This document shows, in pieces, positions 32,500 to 42,333 of a stretch of DNA of 64,000 nt. The DNA lies in the NCBI GenBank assembly GCA_964602475.1, contig CAZRRN010000008.1:1-64000 (forward strand), in the 5' to 3' direction. The DNA comes from SZUA-448 sp964602475. Lineage in GTDB: Bacteria > Bacillota > Clostridia > Lachnospirales > Lachnospiraceae. The notes under the pieces are model-generated. The model saw only the letters and a list, made by a program, of their open reading frames with translations. It was not told the origin of the DNA and ran no database searches. The translations under genes and the position numbers were made by a program. Each line of letters opens with the position of its first letter. Position 1 is the stretch's first letter.

Positions 32500-34338
32500 A
32501 TGAGCAGAAAACAAAGAAAAATATTGATAAGAATTGTAATATCCGCAGTTCTGTTTCTTGCGGCATGCCTGCTTCCGCTGACCGGAATCTGGAAGCTTGT
32601 AGCATTTTTGGTGCCATATCTTATCATCGGTTATGATGTGCTTTGGACGGCAGTTCGAAACATTTTACACGGACAGCTGTTTGATGAAGCATTTCTGATG
32701 GCACTGGCAACGGTGGGCGCAGTTGGTGTCGGTAAATATCCGGAAGCAGTTGCGGTTATGCTGTTTTATCAGACAGGTGAACTTTTTCAGGGAATTGCGG
32801 TCGGAAAAAGCAGAAAGTCCATTGCTTCACTCATGGATATCCGCCCGGATTCTGCGGTTGTGCTGCGCGACGGAGCAGAGCTTACGGTGTCGCCGGAGGA
32901 AGTCGGTGTCGGTGAAATCATCTGTATTCGACCCGGAGAAAAGATTCCGCTTGACGGGACAATTATCGCGGGCGGCACTTCGGTCAATACTTCGGCACTG
33001 ACCGGAGAAAGCCTTCCGGTTGACAGAACCGAGGGAGATACAGTAATCAGCGGTTCGGTGAACCTGAGTGGTTTTATCCGGGTGAGGACAGAAAGCACCT
33101 TCAAAGAAAGTACCGTTTCGAAAATACTGGATCTGGTAGAGAATGCTTCCTCAAAGAAAGCACATGTGGAGAACTTTATCACGCGTTTTGCCCGTTACTA
33201 CACTCCCTGCGTAGTGGTCGGCGCAGTCCTGCTTGCAGTGCTTCCGCCGCTTCTCTTTTCACAGGAATGGTCGGTATGGATTACTCGTGCACTGACATTT
33301 CTGGTAGTATCCTGTCCCTGCGCTCTTGTGATTTCCGTACCGCTGTCCTTCTTTGGTGGGATTGGAGGAGCTTCACGGGATGGAATTCTGATTAAGGGGG
33401 CAGGCTATCTTGAACTGCTCTCCAAGGTAAAAACAGTTGTGTTCGACAAGACAGGAACACTTACCAAAGGAAGCTTTCAGGTGACTGCGATTCATCCGGA
33501 GCAGGTATCTGAAGACGAGCTGCTTGATCTTGCGGCAGCAGCAGAATCACGTTCCGGGCATCCGATTGCGGAATCAATTGTGCTTGCCCATGGAAAGCAT
33601 ATAGACAGTCGGAGAATCGGAGAATTATCAGAGAAAGCAGGAAGGGGAATTCGGGCGGTAATCGACGGGAGAGTCATTTACGTCGGCAACGGACAGCTGA
33701 TGGAGGAAGCCGGAGCTTCCTGGCACGAGTGCCATCATCCGGGAACCATCGTGCATATCTGCGACGGATCGGAATACCTTGGACATATTGTTATTTCTGA
33801 CGTAATCAAACCGGATGCGAAGACGGCAATTGCAGAGCTTAAGAAGCTTGGAATTACACAGACGGTTATGCTGACCGGAGACAGAAGGAGGGTTGGCGAA
33901 CAGGTAGGACAGGAACTTGGAATCGATGAAATACACACGGAACTGCTTCCGGCACAGAAGGTGGAAATCGTAGAAGAAAAGCTTGCAGAAGAAAAGACGC
34001 TGGCGTTTGTCGGAGACGGAATCAATGACGCACCGGTACTGACCAGAGCGGATATCGGAATCGCTATGGGTGCACTCGGAAGCGATGCGGCGATTGAAGC
34101 GGCAGACATTGTACTGATGGACGACAACCCTGAAAAGATTGCAAGAGCAGTCCGCATTTCAAGAAAAACAATGAGAATCGTTAAGGAAAATATTACGTTT
34201 GCACTTGGAGTAAAGGCACTGGTGCTTATTCTTGGAGCCTGTGGGCTTGCTGGTATGTGGGCGGCAGTTTTTGCCGATGTCGGCGTTATGATTCTGGCGA
34301 TTATCAATGCAATGCGGACGCTAAGACGCAGGTCATGA
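32500..34338 (+). CDS. P1B-type heavy-metal-translocating ATPase (Zn/Cd type)
   Basis: 612 residues. Membrane helices at the start, actuator loop with TGES, the intramembrane metal motif SCPCALV (Cys272, Cys274), phosphorylation site DKTGTLT (Asp316), SGHPIAES (the HP motif of the nucleotide domain) and hinge GDGINDAP. The last helix pair carries GVKALVLILG and FADVGVMILAI, matching the lysine and DxG features of the P1B-2 subgroup that exports zinc, cadmium and lead. There is no cytoplasmic HMA domain; a separate HMA gene precedes it. It should pump metal out across the cell membrane under control of the ArsR-type repressor. Confidence 0.93.
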   Translation: MSRKQRKILIRIVISAVLFLAACLLPLTGIWKLVAFLVPYLIIGYDVLWTAVRNILHGQLFDEAFLMALATVGAVGVGKYPEAVAVMLFYQTGELFQGIAVGKSRKSIASLMDIRPDSAVVLRDGAELTVSPEEVGVGEIICIRPGEKIPLDGTIIAGGTSVNTSALTGESLPVDRTEGDTVISGSVNLSGFIRVRTESTFKESTVSKILDLVENASSKKAHVENFITRFARYYTPCVVVGAVLLAVLPPLLFSQEWSVWITRALTFLVVSCPCALVISVPLSFFGGIGGASRDGILIKGAGYLELLSKVKTVVFDKTGTLTKGSFQVTAIHPEQVSEDELLDLAAAAESRSGHPIAESIVLAHGKHIDSRRIGELSEKAGRGIRAVIDGRVIYVGNGQLMEEAGASWHECHHPGTIVHICDGSEYLGHIVISDVIKPDAKTAIAELKKLGITQTVMLTGDRRRVGEQVGQELGIDEIHTELLPAQKVEIVEEKLAEEKTLAFVGDGINDAPVLTRADIGIAMGALGSDAAIEAADIVLMDDNPEKIARAVRISRKTMRIVKENITFALGVKALVLILGACGLAGMWAAVFADVGVMILAIINAMRTLRRRS

Positions 34339-34378
34339 TAAAACCGCAGTAAATAAGCAGTGTCTTTTCAAAAAACTC

Positions 34379-34453
34379 TTGAAGAATCCGGTGGTATCGT
34401 GTACAATGGTACCCATAAGATATACATGAAACTAAATTTGTTTACAAATTAGT
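34379..34453 (+). promoter_or_regulatory. Promoter and near-palindromic operator of the FGGY kinase gene
   Basis: TTGAAG (34379-34384), 17-bp spacer, TACAAT (34402-34407). At 34431-34453 lies a near-palindrome with arms ACTAAATTTGT and ACAAATTAGT (one base missing in the right arm), about 25 bp after the -10. Its ACTAA/TTAGT ends recall XylR/ROK-type sugar-repressor operators. Confidence 0.6.
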
Positions 34454-34519
34454 AAAGAATATTACTCCGGCTCAAGGTTATTCAGAAAACCGGTGAAATC
34501 AGAGAAGGGGAATGAAGCT

Positions 34520-36121
34520 ATGGACAAGAACAGTGCAAAAAATACGATTCAGTCTGGAAACGCAGTGCTTGGAATCGAGTTTGGATCAACACGAATTAAA
34601 GCAATCCTCATAAATGAGAACAATGAACCGATTGCTTCCGGGAGTCATGACTGGGAGAACCGTTATGAGAACGGAGTATGGACCTATAGTCTTAATGACA
34701 TCTGGAAGGGTCTGCAGGACTGCTATACACGTCTGCAGTCGGATGTTAAGCTGCAGTATGATGTCGAAATCATTCAGCTTTCAGCTATCGGCTTCAGTGC
34801 AATGATGCATGGCTATATGGCATTCAATAAGGAGGAAGAGCTGATGGTGCCGTTCCGCACATGGCGGAATACCATTACGGAGCAGGCTTCGGAGAAGTTA
34901 ACGGAATTATTCAGTTTCCATATTCCGCAGAGATGGAGCATTGCGCATCTGTATCAGGCAATTCTCAATCAGGAGGAGCATGTGAAGAACATCTCCTTTG
35001 TGACAACTCTTGCGGGCTACATTCACTGGAAGATGACAGGAAGAAAGGTAGTTGGGATTGGAGAAGCTTCCGGTATGTTCCCGATTGATTCAGCGACAAA
35101 GCAGTATAATAAAGAGATGCTGGAGAAATTTGACCGGCTGGAAAATGTAGCACAGTATGGCTTAAAGCTGGAGGATATCTTCCCTGCAGTTCTGTCTGCA
35201 GGAGAAACAGCCGGAACTCTGACAAAAGAGGGAGCAAAGCTTCTGGATGTCAGCGGAAAGCTGGAAGCCGGCTGCCCTGTCTGTCCTCCGGAGGGAGACG
35301 CAGGAACCGGAATGACAGCAACGAACAGTGTTGCAAAACGTACCGGAAATGTTTCTGCAGGAACCTCTGTCTTTGCAATGGTTGTCATGGAGAAACCGCT
35401 TTCGAAGCCTTACGAAGAGATTGATATTGTTACAACTCCGACCGGAGACTCGGTAGCAATGGTACACTGCAATAACTGTACATCGGATCTCAATGCGTGG
35501 GTATCTGTGTTTCGTGAGTTTGCAGAAAGTCTCGGAGTGGAGCCGGATATGGATCGTATTTATTCTGTGCTTTACAATAAAGCACTGGAGGGGGATGCAG
35601 ACTGCGGCGGACTTCTGGCATATAATTATTTCTCCGGAGAACATATTACAGGCTTTGAAGAGGGTCGGCCACTTTTCGTGAGAACAACGGAAAGCAGCTT
35701 TACTCTTGCTAATTTTATGCGTGCCAATTTATTCACTGCACTTGGTGCACTGAAAACGGGACTTGACATTCTTCTAAAGACCGAAGGGGTAAAGCTTGAC
35801 AAGATTTACGGACATGGTGGTCTGTTTAAGACGAAAGGAGTCGGACAGAAGATTCTGGCAGCAGCGATTGATGCGCCTGTATCTGTTATGAAGACCGCAG
35901 GAGAAGGCGGAGCCTGGGGAATTGCTGTTCTTGCTTCTTACATGGTTAAGAAGGCAGAGAACGAGACACTTGCAGATTTTCTGAACAACCGGGTATTTGC
36001 CGGACAGAGTGCTGTAAAGGAACAGCCGGACAGCAGGGATGTCGAGGGCTTTAACCGGTTTATGGAGCGCTATACAAAAGGTCTTCCGATTGAGCGTGCT
36101 GCCGTGGATTTTATGAAATAA
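34520..36121 (+). CDS. FGGY-family carbohydrate kinase
   Basis: 533 residues with the two actin-like domains of FGGY kinases: N-terminal phosphate loop LGIEFGSTRIKAIL, SAIGFSAMMHGYMAF, RTWRNT, and a C-terminal domain with GNVSAGTSVFAMVV and IYGHGGLFKTKGVGQKILAAA, then GEGGAWGIAVLA. The family phosphorylates sugars such as ribulose, xylulose, gluconate or rhamnulose. In Clostridia this subtype is often found near arabinose genes, which suggests L-ribulose, but the substrate is not proven by sequence and no isomerase is adjacent. ATG at 34520 has GAAGGGG upstream; an earlier in-frame start at 34493 lacks a site. Confidence 0.85.
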   Translation: MDKNSAKNTIQSGNAVLGIEFGSTRIKAILINENNEPIASGSHDWENRYENGVWTYSLNDIWKGLQDCYTRLQSDVKLQYDVEIIQLSAIGFSAMMHGYMAFNKEEELMVPFRTWRNTITEQASEKLTELFSFHIPQRWSIAHLYQAILNQEEHVKNISFVTTLAGYIHWKMTGRKVVGIGEASGMFPIDSATKQYNKEMLEKFDRLENVAQYGLKLEDIFPAVLSAGETAGTLTKEGAKLLDVSGKLEAGCPVCPPEGDAGTGMTATNSVAKRTGNVSAGTSVFAMVVMEKPLSKPYEEIDIVTTPTGDSVAMVHCNNCTSDLNAWVSVFREFAESLGVEPDMDRIYSVLYNKALEGDADCGGLLAYNYFSGEHITGFEEGRPLFVRTTESSFTLANFMRANLFTALGALKTGLDILLKTEGVKLDKIYGHGGLFKTKGVGQKILAAAIDAPVSVMKTAGEGGAWGIAVLASYMVKKAENETLADFLNNRVFAGQSAVKEQPDSRDVEGFNRFMERYTKGLPIERAAVDFMK

Positions 36122-36147
36122 TACAGGAGTGGTTCTCTTAATTCGTA

Positions 36148-36176
36148 TTGCCAGAGCCTCCCGGATGTGTTAAACT
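36148..36176 (+). promoter_or_regulatory. Putative promoter of the hybrid kinase gene
   Basis: TTGCCA (36148-36153), 17-bp spacer, TAAACT (36171-36176). Confidence 0.45.
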
Positions 36177-36245
36177 GAACAAAAGGCATCCCTGAAAATG
36201 ATGTTGGGACCGCGTTCAGAATGAACACAGGCGGGAGGTTCTTCT

Positions 36246-39200
36246 ATGCAGTGGGATATTACACTTGATGTATGTGCATTGGTAGCATTGGTCGTATTCT
36301 GCACCTATACATTTTCCATGAAGCGGTTCAAAACACGATTAAGCAAGATGTATGATGTCTTCTGCGTTGTCATCTTTATTTCAATTCTGCTTGATATTCT
36401 GGGTGTAGTGACAGTATCCTATTCCCGATATTTTTCACCGGCTGTCATTTATATCGTCAATATGCTGTATCTTTTGGTAATTAATTCAATGGGAGTGATG
36501 TTCTATTATTATCTCCTTCTTCTGACAGACAGCAACGGGAACTCTGTTGTCTGTAAAATTCTGCGTGTTCTACCCTATCTTTGTGCTGCAGCGCTTATCC
36601 TGACCACTCCGATTACCGGGTGGGTCATATATATTGATGCATCCGGTACTTATATACATGGCTCGCAAATGCTGACTCTTCATGTTCTCTCGGGAATCTA
36701 TATTATACTGTGCATTATCACTTTACTCCGTTATAGAAAAAACATCTCGACACATCGTATGGTAGCAATCTTTTTGTATATGGCGCTTCTGTTGGCTGCG
36801 ATTGGATTGCAGGCTGTTTTCCCAAATCTGCTTCTGCTTGGTTTTGCATGTACGCTGGGGGTTATCACGCTTTATCTTGGACAGTACAACCCAAATGAAA
36901 CCATTGACGATAAAACAGATTTGTTCAACCAGAACTCCTTCAGCAGCAGCATAGCCAGCTACATAAAGGAAGGGGAACGGTTCAGTATTATCGTATTTGA
37001 AACCGATAAATTCCAGACGCTCGAAGAACAGTATGGAGACCAGACGGCACAGGCAGCTCTGAAAAAAATAGCTGACTTTCTGCTGGAAATTTTTAGTGAA
37101 CAGACGCTTTATAAGCTTGACGGATACCGATTTGCCATTATTGCTTCGGATAACAGCCGAACGGTGAACGAGGTGGCACGCAGAAGATATTCCTATGCCT
37201 CCGACATTTTCTCCGGAACAGGAAGAATGAATGAATCAGAGGATGAACAGATTATTCTGCAGGCAATCATGGAGCGGTTTGACCACCCCTGGCACATCGG
37301 GGAGGATGATATACGGATGACAGTATGTATCTGCTATATGACCTATCCGGAGGACGTTAAGCGATCCGATGAAATCAACGATATGATTGACTCCTCCTTG
37401 AAGTATGCCCAGTCAATCGGTCCGGGTACAATCCTGTATGCCGCAGAGTATACCAAGACCCGTGAACGTTATATCGATGAACTGCAGCAGAAGCAGATTG
37501 ATTTGGAAGAGATGACAAAACGTGCAGAAGAAGCAAGAATCAATGCAGAAAATGCGGATGCTTCCAAGACGAAATTTCTTGCAAATATGTCTCATGAAAT
37601 CCGGACTCCCATGAATGCGATTATGGGTATGACAGAACTTGTGCTGCGCGATAATATCAGCGATCAGGTTCGAAAGAACATGAGTAATATCCAAAGTGCC
37701 GGGAATACCCTGCTGACAATCATTAATGACATTCTTGATTTTTCGAAGGTAGAAGCCGGAAAGATGGAGGTTGTCTCTGCTCCCTACGAGACCGCTTCCC
37801 TGCTTAACAATGTACTGAGTGTCGGAGCGTCTCGTCTTGTCGGTAAAAACCTCAACTTTATTGTTGATGCAGATCCGACGATACCGTCAGGCTTTCTTGG
37901 TGACGAGATGCGTCTTCGCCAAATCATTATTACTCTTCTTGGAAATGCAATCAAATATACGAAAAGAGGTTCGGTTACACTGAAGCTTTACTGGACTCTT
38001 CGGGGGAACAGCAGCGAGGATGATGATGAGTCGACAGCAGACCTGACTGTGGAGATTATTGATACCGGTTCAGGAATCCGCGAAGAGGATCTTGCAAAGC
38101 TGTTTCACAGCTTTACCCGGATTGACGAACAGAAAAACCGTCTGATTGAGGGAACCGGTCTCGGACTGTCCATCTGCAAGCGGCTGGCAGATCTAATGTC
38201 CGGGACTATCTCTGTAGAAAGCGAATACGGAGCCGGGAGTAAATTTACACTCCGCATACCGCAGAAGATTATTAATATCCGTCCGTTTGTTTTTGTGGAA
38301 GAGGCAGAAGGCATGAACACACTTTTGTATGCCGAAGATTCCGCCATTCAAGAGGATCTTTCCCGTATTCTTGCCCAGCTTGGTATTTCCTGTACAATGG
38401 TTGACTCGGAGAAGAATTTTAATACAGTTCTGACAGCGCAGAGCTTTACTCATATTTTTGTGGAATATTCACTCTACGAGCGGATTAAGGACCAGATTAA
38501 GTCTCAGAAAATGAAACTCATTCTGGCACTGAAAAGCAATCAGCTGGTGAACGGGAACAGCAAGGCACTGGTGGTTCAAAGCCCGTTCTATTGCCTTAAT
38601 GTAGCAGAAGTTCTCAATGATCTTTATACGAACTTCAATCATACAGGGCATCAGGTTAATACATATATTGCTCCCGAGGCCAAAATTCTCGCAGTAGATG
38701 ACAGTGCCGTAAATCTACAGATTATTACGGGATTGCTGCAGCCCCATAAAATGCAGGTTGATACTGTAGAAAGCGGAAAAGAATGTCTGGAGCTTCTGAA
38801 GAAGAAGCGATACCATTTGATTCTGATGGATCACATGATGCCGGATATGGACGGGATTGAGACCCTGAACGCAATACGGGCAATGGAGGATGAAAACTGT
38901 CGCACAGTTCCTGTGGTTGTTGTCTCGGCAAAGGCAATCAGCGGTGTTCGGAAAATGTTTGAGGAGGTCGGCTTTCAGGACTATATTTCAAAGCCGATCA
39001 GCATAGAGCGCCTTGAGGATGTCGTGCTCCGTTATATTCCACTGGAATTGATCAAAGATGATGTGGAGGAAGAGCAGGAGAAGGGAGAAATTGTATCGAT
39101 GTTTATTCCGGGAGTCGATATCCAGCAGGGAATCGAGAACTGCGGAGGAAGCTTCCAAAACTACATTACTCTGCTTTCCGTAGTCCTTCAGGATGGTCGG

Positions 39201-39707
39201 AAGAAACTTGATGCTATGGAGAAGTATCGTGAAAATGAGGAATTTGATCAATATATCATCGAAGTGCATGCACTTAAGAGCGTTGCTGCGAGCATCGGGG
39301 CAGATCAGATGTCAGTGATGGCCAAACAGCTTGAGATGGCATGCAGGGAACAGCGATACTACGAGGTGAAGGACGGACACAGAGCCTTTTGTGATGCTTA
39401 CAGCGATATGCTGGATCATATAGAAGATGCTTTGGAAGAAAAAAAGAAGATTAAGAAGGAAGAGAAGCCGGGAACACGGCAGCAGCTTTCAGAACAGTTC
39501 TTTCATGACCGGGTATTGGCTCTTCTTGCGCTTCTGCATGATTACGAAGAGGATGCGGCAGGAAGGCTTCTTTCGGAGGTACTGGAATATGAGCTGTCTG
39601 AGGAACAAACGGCTTTACTGGATGAAATAAGCAGAAAGCTGGAGCTGTTTGACTATGATGAGGCGGAGAAGCTGATAAAGGGCTGGCTGAGTGATCATCA
39701 GACGTGA
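36246..39707 (+). CDS. Large hybrid sensor histidine kinase (7TM-GGDEF*-HK-REC-REC-HPt)
   Basis: 1153 residues. About seven transmembrane helices (residues 5-210) form the sensor. Residues about 225-400 resemble a GGDEF domain (FSIIVFETDKFQTLEEQYGD) with GYRFA where GGDEF belongs, so it is catalytically dead. A coiled coil leads to HisKA (His450 in ANMSHEIRTPMNAIMG), HATPase (NAIKYT, DTGSGI, GTGLGLSICKRL), a receiver-like domain without a clear acceptor (about 685-800), a true receiver (Asp862, LMDHMMPDMDG), and HPt with His1008 (EVHALKSVAASIGAD). The molecule holds a full internal relay, so its output must be another protein. AGG sites upstream support ATG 36246. No partner regulator is adjacent. 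Confidence 0.9.
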   Translation: MQWDITLDVCALVALVVFCTYTFSMKRFKTRLSKMYDVFCVVIFISILLDILGVVTVSYSRYFSPAVIYIVNMLYLLVINSMGVMFYYYLLLLTDSNGNSVVCKILRVLPYLCAAALILTTPITGWVIYIDASGTYIHGSQMLTLHVLSGIYIILCIITLLRYRKNISTHRMVAIFLYMALLLAAIGLQAVFPNLLLLGFACTLGVITLYLGQYNPNETIDDKTDLFNQNSFSSSIASYIKEGERFSIIVFETDKFQTLEEQYGDQTAQAALKKIADFLLEIFSEQTLYKLDGYRFAIIASDNSRTVNEVARRRYSYASDIFSGTGRMNESEDEQIILQAIMERFDHPWHIGEDDIRMTVCICYMTYPEDVKRSDEINDMIDSSLKYAQSIGPGTILYAAEYTKTRERYIDELQQKQIDLEEMTKRAEEARINAENADASKTKFLANMSHEIRTPMNAIMGMTELVLRDNISDQVRKNMSNIQSAGNTLLTIINDILDFSKVEAGKMEVVSAPYETASLLNNVLSVGASRLVGKNLNFIVDADPTIPSGFLGDEMRLRQIIITLLGNAIKYTKRGSVTLKLYWTLRGNSSEDDDESTADLTVEIIDTGSGIREEDLAKLFHSFTRIDEQKNRLIEGTGLGLSICKRLADLMSGTISVESEYGAGSKFTLRIPQKIINIRPFVFVEEAEGMNTLLYAEDSAIQEDLSRILAQLGISCTMVDSEKNFNTVLTAQSFTHIFVEYSLYERIKDQIKSQKMKLILALKSNQLVNGNSKALVVQSPFYCLNVAEVLNDLYTNFNHTGHQVNTYIAPEAKILAVDDSAVNLQIITGLLQPHKMQVDTVESGKECLELLKKKRYHLILMDHMMPDMDGIETLNAIRAMEDENCRTVPVVVVSAKAISGVRKMFEEVGFQDYISKPISIERLEDVVLRYIPLELIKDDVEEEQEKGEIVSMFIPGVDIQQGIENCGGSFQNYITLLSVVLQDGRKKLDAMEKYRENEEFDQYIIEVHALKSVAASIGADQMSVMAKQLEMACREQRYYEVKDGHRAFCDAYSDMLDHIEDALEEKKKIKKEEKPGTRQQLSEQFFHDRVLALLALLHDYEEDAAGRLLSEVLEYELSEEQTALLDEISRKLELFDYDEAEKLIKGWLSDHQT

Positions 39708-39767
39708 TAAGGAATATCTAAAAAATGAAAAGACCGATAGATAGAATTTTACTGACGGAGGGATGAT

Positions 39768-42263
39768 ATGGATACACAGAATCAAGAATCTGACATGCGG
39801 ATGCGGCTGCTGCAGGAGCAAAATGAAAAGCTGGATCGGATTCTCAGGCTACTGGAACAGAACACCGGAACACCGCTTCAGCCGGAACAGCGGCAGGAGC
39901 TCTATATTGATGCTTCGGATTTTGCTAAGGTTCTGCAAAGCGAAACAGCACAGACACTGTCGGAACTTCAGAATCCGTTGAAACAACAGACATTGTCGGA
40001 ACTTCAGAATCCGTTGAGACAACAGAATCCGCCGAGACAGCAGAATCTGTCGAGACAACAGAATCTGTCGGCCGATGTTCTTCAGCGTGCGGCATATGAA
40101 GAACATCGTCGCAGAGAGGCAATGGAACGGAACCGGAGAGATGCCTCGTTCGCAAGTCCGGTAATAAATGAACAATCTGCGAAAACAACTCCTTTGAATC
40201 CTGGCTCGATTGAAACAAGAATCGGAACGATTGTTGTTGGTGCTGTTGGTGTAATACTGATTCTGGCGGCTCTTACAGTTCTTGGAATTAATTACATGAA
40301 TGAAAACCTTCAAGGAATATTGCTGTTTGCCGGAGCAATGCTGGTTACCGTAATCGGAGAGCTGCCGCTGAGAAAGCATTTGCCAAAGTTTTCACTTGCG
40401 ATTACTTCGCTTGGTATTTCGGCGATGTTTTTGGCCATTATATTGAATTATTTCTATCTTTTGAAACTGCCGGGAAGCATTGCAATAGCACTGACAATCG
40501 TGGTCACTGCGGTATCGGTATTTTTAAGCATACGTAATGAATCTGCCGTTATCCGTTGTATCGCTTTAATCGGAGGCTATGCGTGTATGTTCCCACTGCA
40601 GGAGGAAATCGGAACCATGCAGATGACACTTGTTATTGCAGTTGTTTCGATTATCGGACTTGGGCATCTTTTTGTACCCCTGAAGGAGAACAATGCGGTT
40701 GCTGATATCATAACAGATATATTAAATCTGATTGTGTTCTTCCGTCTTGTTGGGTACGCTGATTTACCGGGGAAAGGGGATTTTACGGCAGAGGCTGTAC
40801 TTGTACTGGTGTTTGGCTGTATTACCGTGCTGATGGCGGGCATTTTGTTCCTATGCGGAATAAGGCGTTCGAGACGTATGGGAGAAGAGAAGATTAGCGG
40901 TATGAACATCGGAAATATGATTGTTATGCTGCTGACCAATCTAATTGTAATCAGTATGATGACGAACATCGGAAGTGGTTTTGCTTTTCTTCCTTTTATT
41001 GCAATTAATCTTGTACTGTTTATTCTTTCACGAAAATGCAGCTGCTGTTGGAGCTTTTATCCGGGAATGTGGGTTGCTGCATATCTTTCCCTTGGGTTTC
41101 TTCTCGAAGATATTGACGGAACGGAGCTTTGCACCTGTGTTTCGTGGATAACGCTGGTTCTGTTGACCTGGATAATCAGCCGTTTTACAGAAAGCCGTTT
41201 CCTTCAGATCTGGCGAACCATTGTAACCGGAATATCGGTTATTTTATTTCTGTTTATGGATGAACTTGGATACAGTGCGGTATTTATGCTGATCTATCTT
41301 CTTGTCTCGTTTGTTCCTGAAAGGGAAAGCCGAGGCTACGCAAGAGAACTGTCGGTTATCGGCAGATACCGGACATTGTTTGTTCTGTTCTTTTTTGTAT
41401 ATCGATGGCTTGACTGGATCAATGACCGTGCCGGAGAGATTATCTTTCAAAAGAGGGGATTTGCAGGAGCATATATTCTGATTATGACAATAATTGCTGC
41501 TGCATTTATTATGATTACCACCCTGGTAAGAAGGTTTCAATATAAAGGAACGAGAATAGCCAATGTGATTATTCTATTTATTGTGCTATTCCTTAACCTG
41601 TTTTCTTCCTTATCGGGAAAAATCATGTTCATTCCTGTTTTCTTAATCGGAAGTGCTGTCTTTCTGTTTCTGTGGAAGGAACCCTATGTGCGTGTGACTA
41701 AAGCCAAACCGGTGCTTTATTGCTGCTATGTTACCTGGATGTACATTGCTGCGCAGCATGTATTTGACATTGAAACGGCGCTCGTTTCTACAATCGGCTT
41801 AATGGTGATTGCGCTGCTCGGAATTCTGTATGGCTGTGTGAAGAGCTGCCGGTCACTTCGTATTTATGGATTAGGACTTTCGATGGTCGTCTGTTTCAAA
41901 TTAATCTTTTATGATCTGAGTGAATTATCGCTGTTACTTCGTATTGTTTTATTCTTGTCTGTCGGAATTCTTGCATTGGCGATTTCTTATATTTACAGCA
42001 AGACAGAAAAAAAAGCAGAACAGAAACAAATCATGCAGACGTATACAGACACGGAGACCGCCGACTCGGAGACCGGCGACACGGAGAATACCGACTCGGA
42101 GACCGGAGAAACGGAGACCGCCGAATCGGAGACCGGAGAAACGGAGACCGCCGAATCGGAGAATGCCGAATCGGAGACCGCTGAAACGGAGAATGCTGAA
42201 TCGGAGAACATCGAGACGGAAGGTACCGAACAGAGGAACATTGAACCGGAGAGCAAACGGTAA
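39768..42263 (+). CDS. DUF2339-like polytopic membrane protein with repeat tails
   Basis: 831 residues. An N-terminal coiled coil (MRMRLLQEQNEKLDRILRLL) is followed by a Gln/Asn-rich repeat zone (residues about 63-102, two 12-residue TLSELQNPLxQQ units then three six-residue units). From about residue 148 (SIETRIGTIVVGAVGVILIL) some 20 or more hydrophobic helices fill the protein to about residue 748, the pattern of DUF2339. The tail (about 762-831) is an acidic minisatellite of five-residue T/S-E-T/N-x-D/E units. GGAGGG lies 5-10 bases before ATG 39768. Function of DUF2339 proteins is unknown; a role in the envelope is a guess. The acidic tail may bind cations or proteins. Confidence 0.75.
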   Translation: MDTQNQESDMRMRLLQEQNEKLDRILRLLEQNTGTPLQPEQRQELYIDASDFAKVLQSETAQTLSELQNPLKQQTLSELQNPLRQQNPPRQQNLSRQQNLSADVLQRAAYEEHRRREAMERNRRDASFASPVINEQSAKTTPLNPGSIETRIGTIVVGAVGVILILAALTVLGINYMNENLQGILLFAGAMLVTVIGELPLRKHLPKFSLAITSLGISAMFLAIILNYFYLLKLPGSIAIALTIVVTAVSVFLSIRNESAVIRCIALIGGYACMFPLQEEIGTMQMTLVIAVVSIIGLGHLFVPLKENNAVADIITDILNLIVFFRLVGYADLPGKGDFTAEAVLVLVFGCITVLMAGILFLCGIRRSRRMGEEKISGMNIGNMIVMLLTNLIVISMMTNIGSGFAFLPFIAINLVLFILSRKCSCCWSFYPGMWVAAYLSLGFLLEDIDGTELCTCVSWITLVLLTWIISRFTESRFLQIWRTIVTGISVILFLFMDELGYSAVFMLIYLLVSFVPERESRGYARELSVIGRYRTLFVLFFFVYRWLDWINDRAGEIIFQKRGFAGAYILIMTIIAAAFIMITTLVRRFQYKGTRIANVIILFIVLFLNLFSSLSGKIMFIPVFLIGSAVFLFLWKEPYVRVTKAKPVLYCCYVTWMYIAAQHVFDIETALVSTIGLMVIALLGILYGCVKSCRSLRIYGLGLSMVVCFKLIFYDLSELSLLLRIVLFLSVGILALAISYIYSKTEKKAEQKQIMQTYTDTETADSETGDTENTDSETGETETAESETGETETAESENAESETAETENAESENIETEGTEQRNIEPESKR
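39954..40068 (+). repeat. In-frame 36-bp and 18-bp repeats, N-terminal part of the DUF2339-like gene
   Basis: Two 36-bp units (TLSELQNPLKQQ, TLSELQNPLRQQ) followed by 18-bp units (NPPRQQ, NLSRQQ, partial NLS). All preserve frame. Confidence 0.8.
42051..42255 (+). repeat. In-frame 15-bp minisatellite, C-terminal part of the DUF2339-like gene
   Basis: About 13 units of 15 bp, each coding five residues such as TETAE or SETGE. Higher-order pairs of units (30 bp) are visible near the start. Units decay towards the stop codon. Confidence 0.85.
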
Positions 42264-42324
42264 CGAAGGGAAGACAAACATAATTGTATATTATGAGAAA
42301 CATAATAAACAATAATTTTACTTA

Positions 42325-42333
42325 TGATATAAT
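42325..42333 (+). promoter_or_regulatory. Extended -10 promoter of the CofE-like gene
   Basis: TGATATAAT at 42325-42333. The resulting leader of about 120 bases contains short complementary segments, but no known riboswitch that I recognise. Confidence 0.45.

Noticed and set aside
36203..36214. GTTGGGACCGCG resembling part of a T-box motif
   Set aside because: No complete T-box core, no specifier stem and no following terminator; the downstream gene is a kinase, not an aminoacylation or amino-acid gene.
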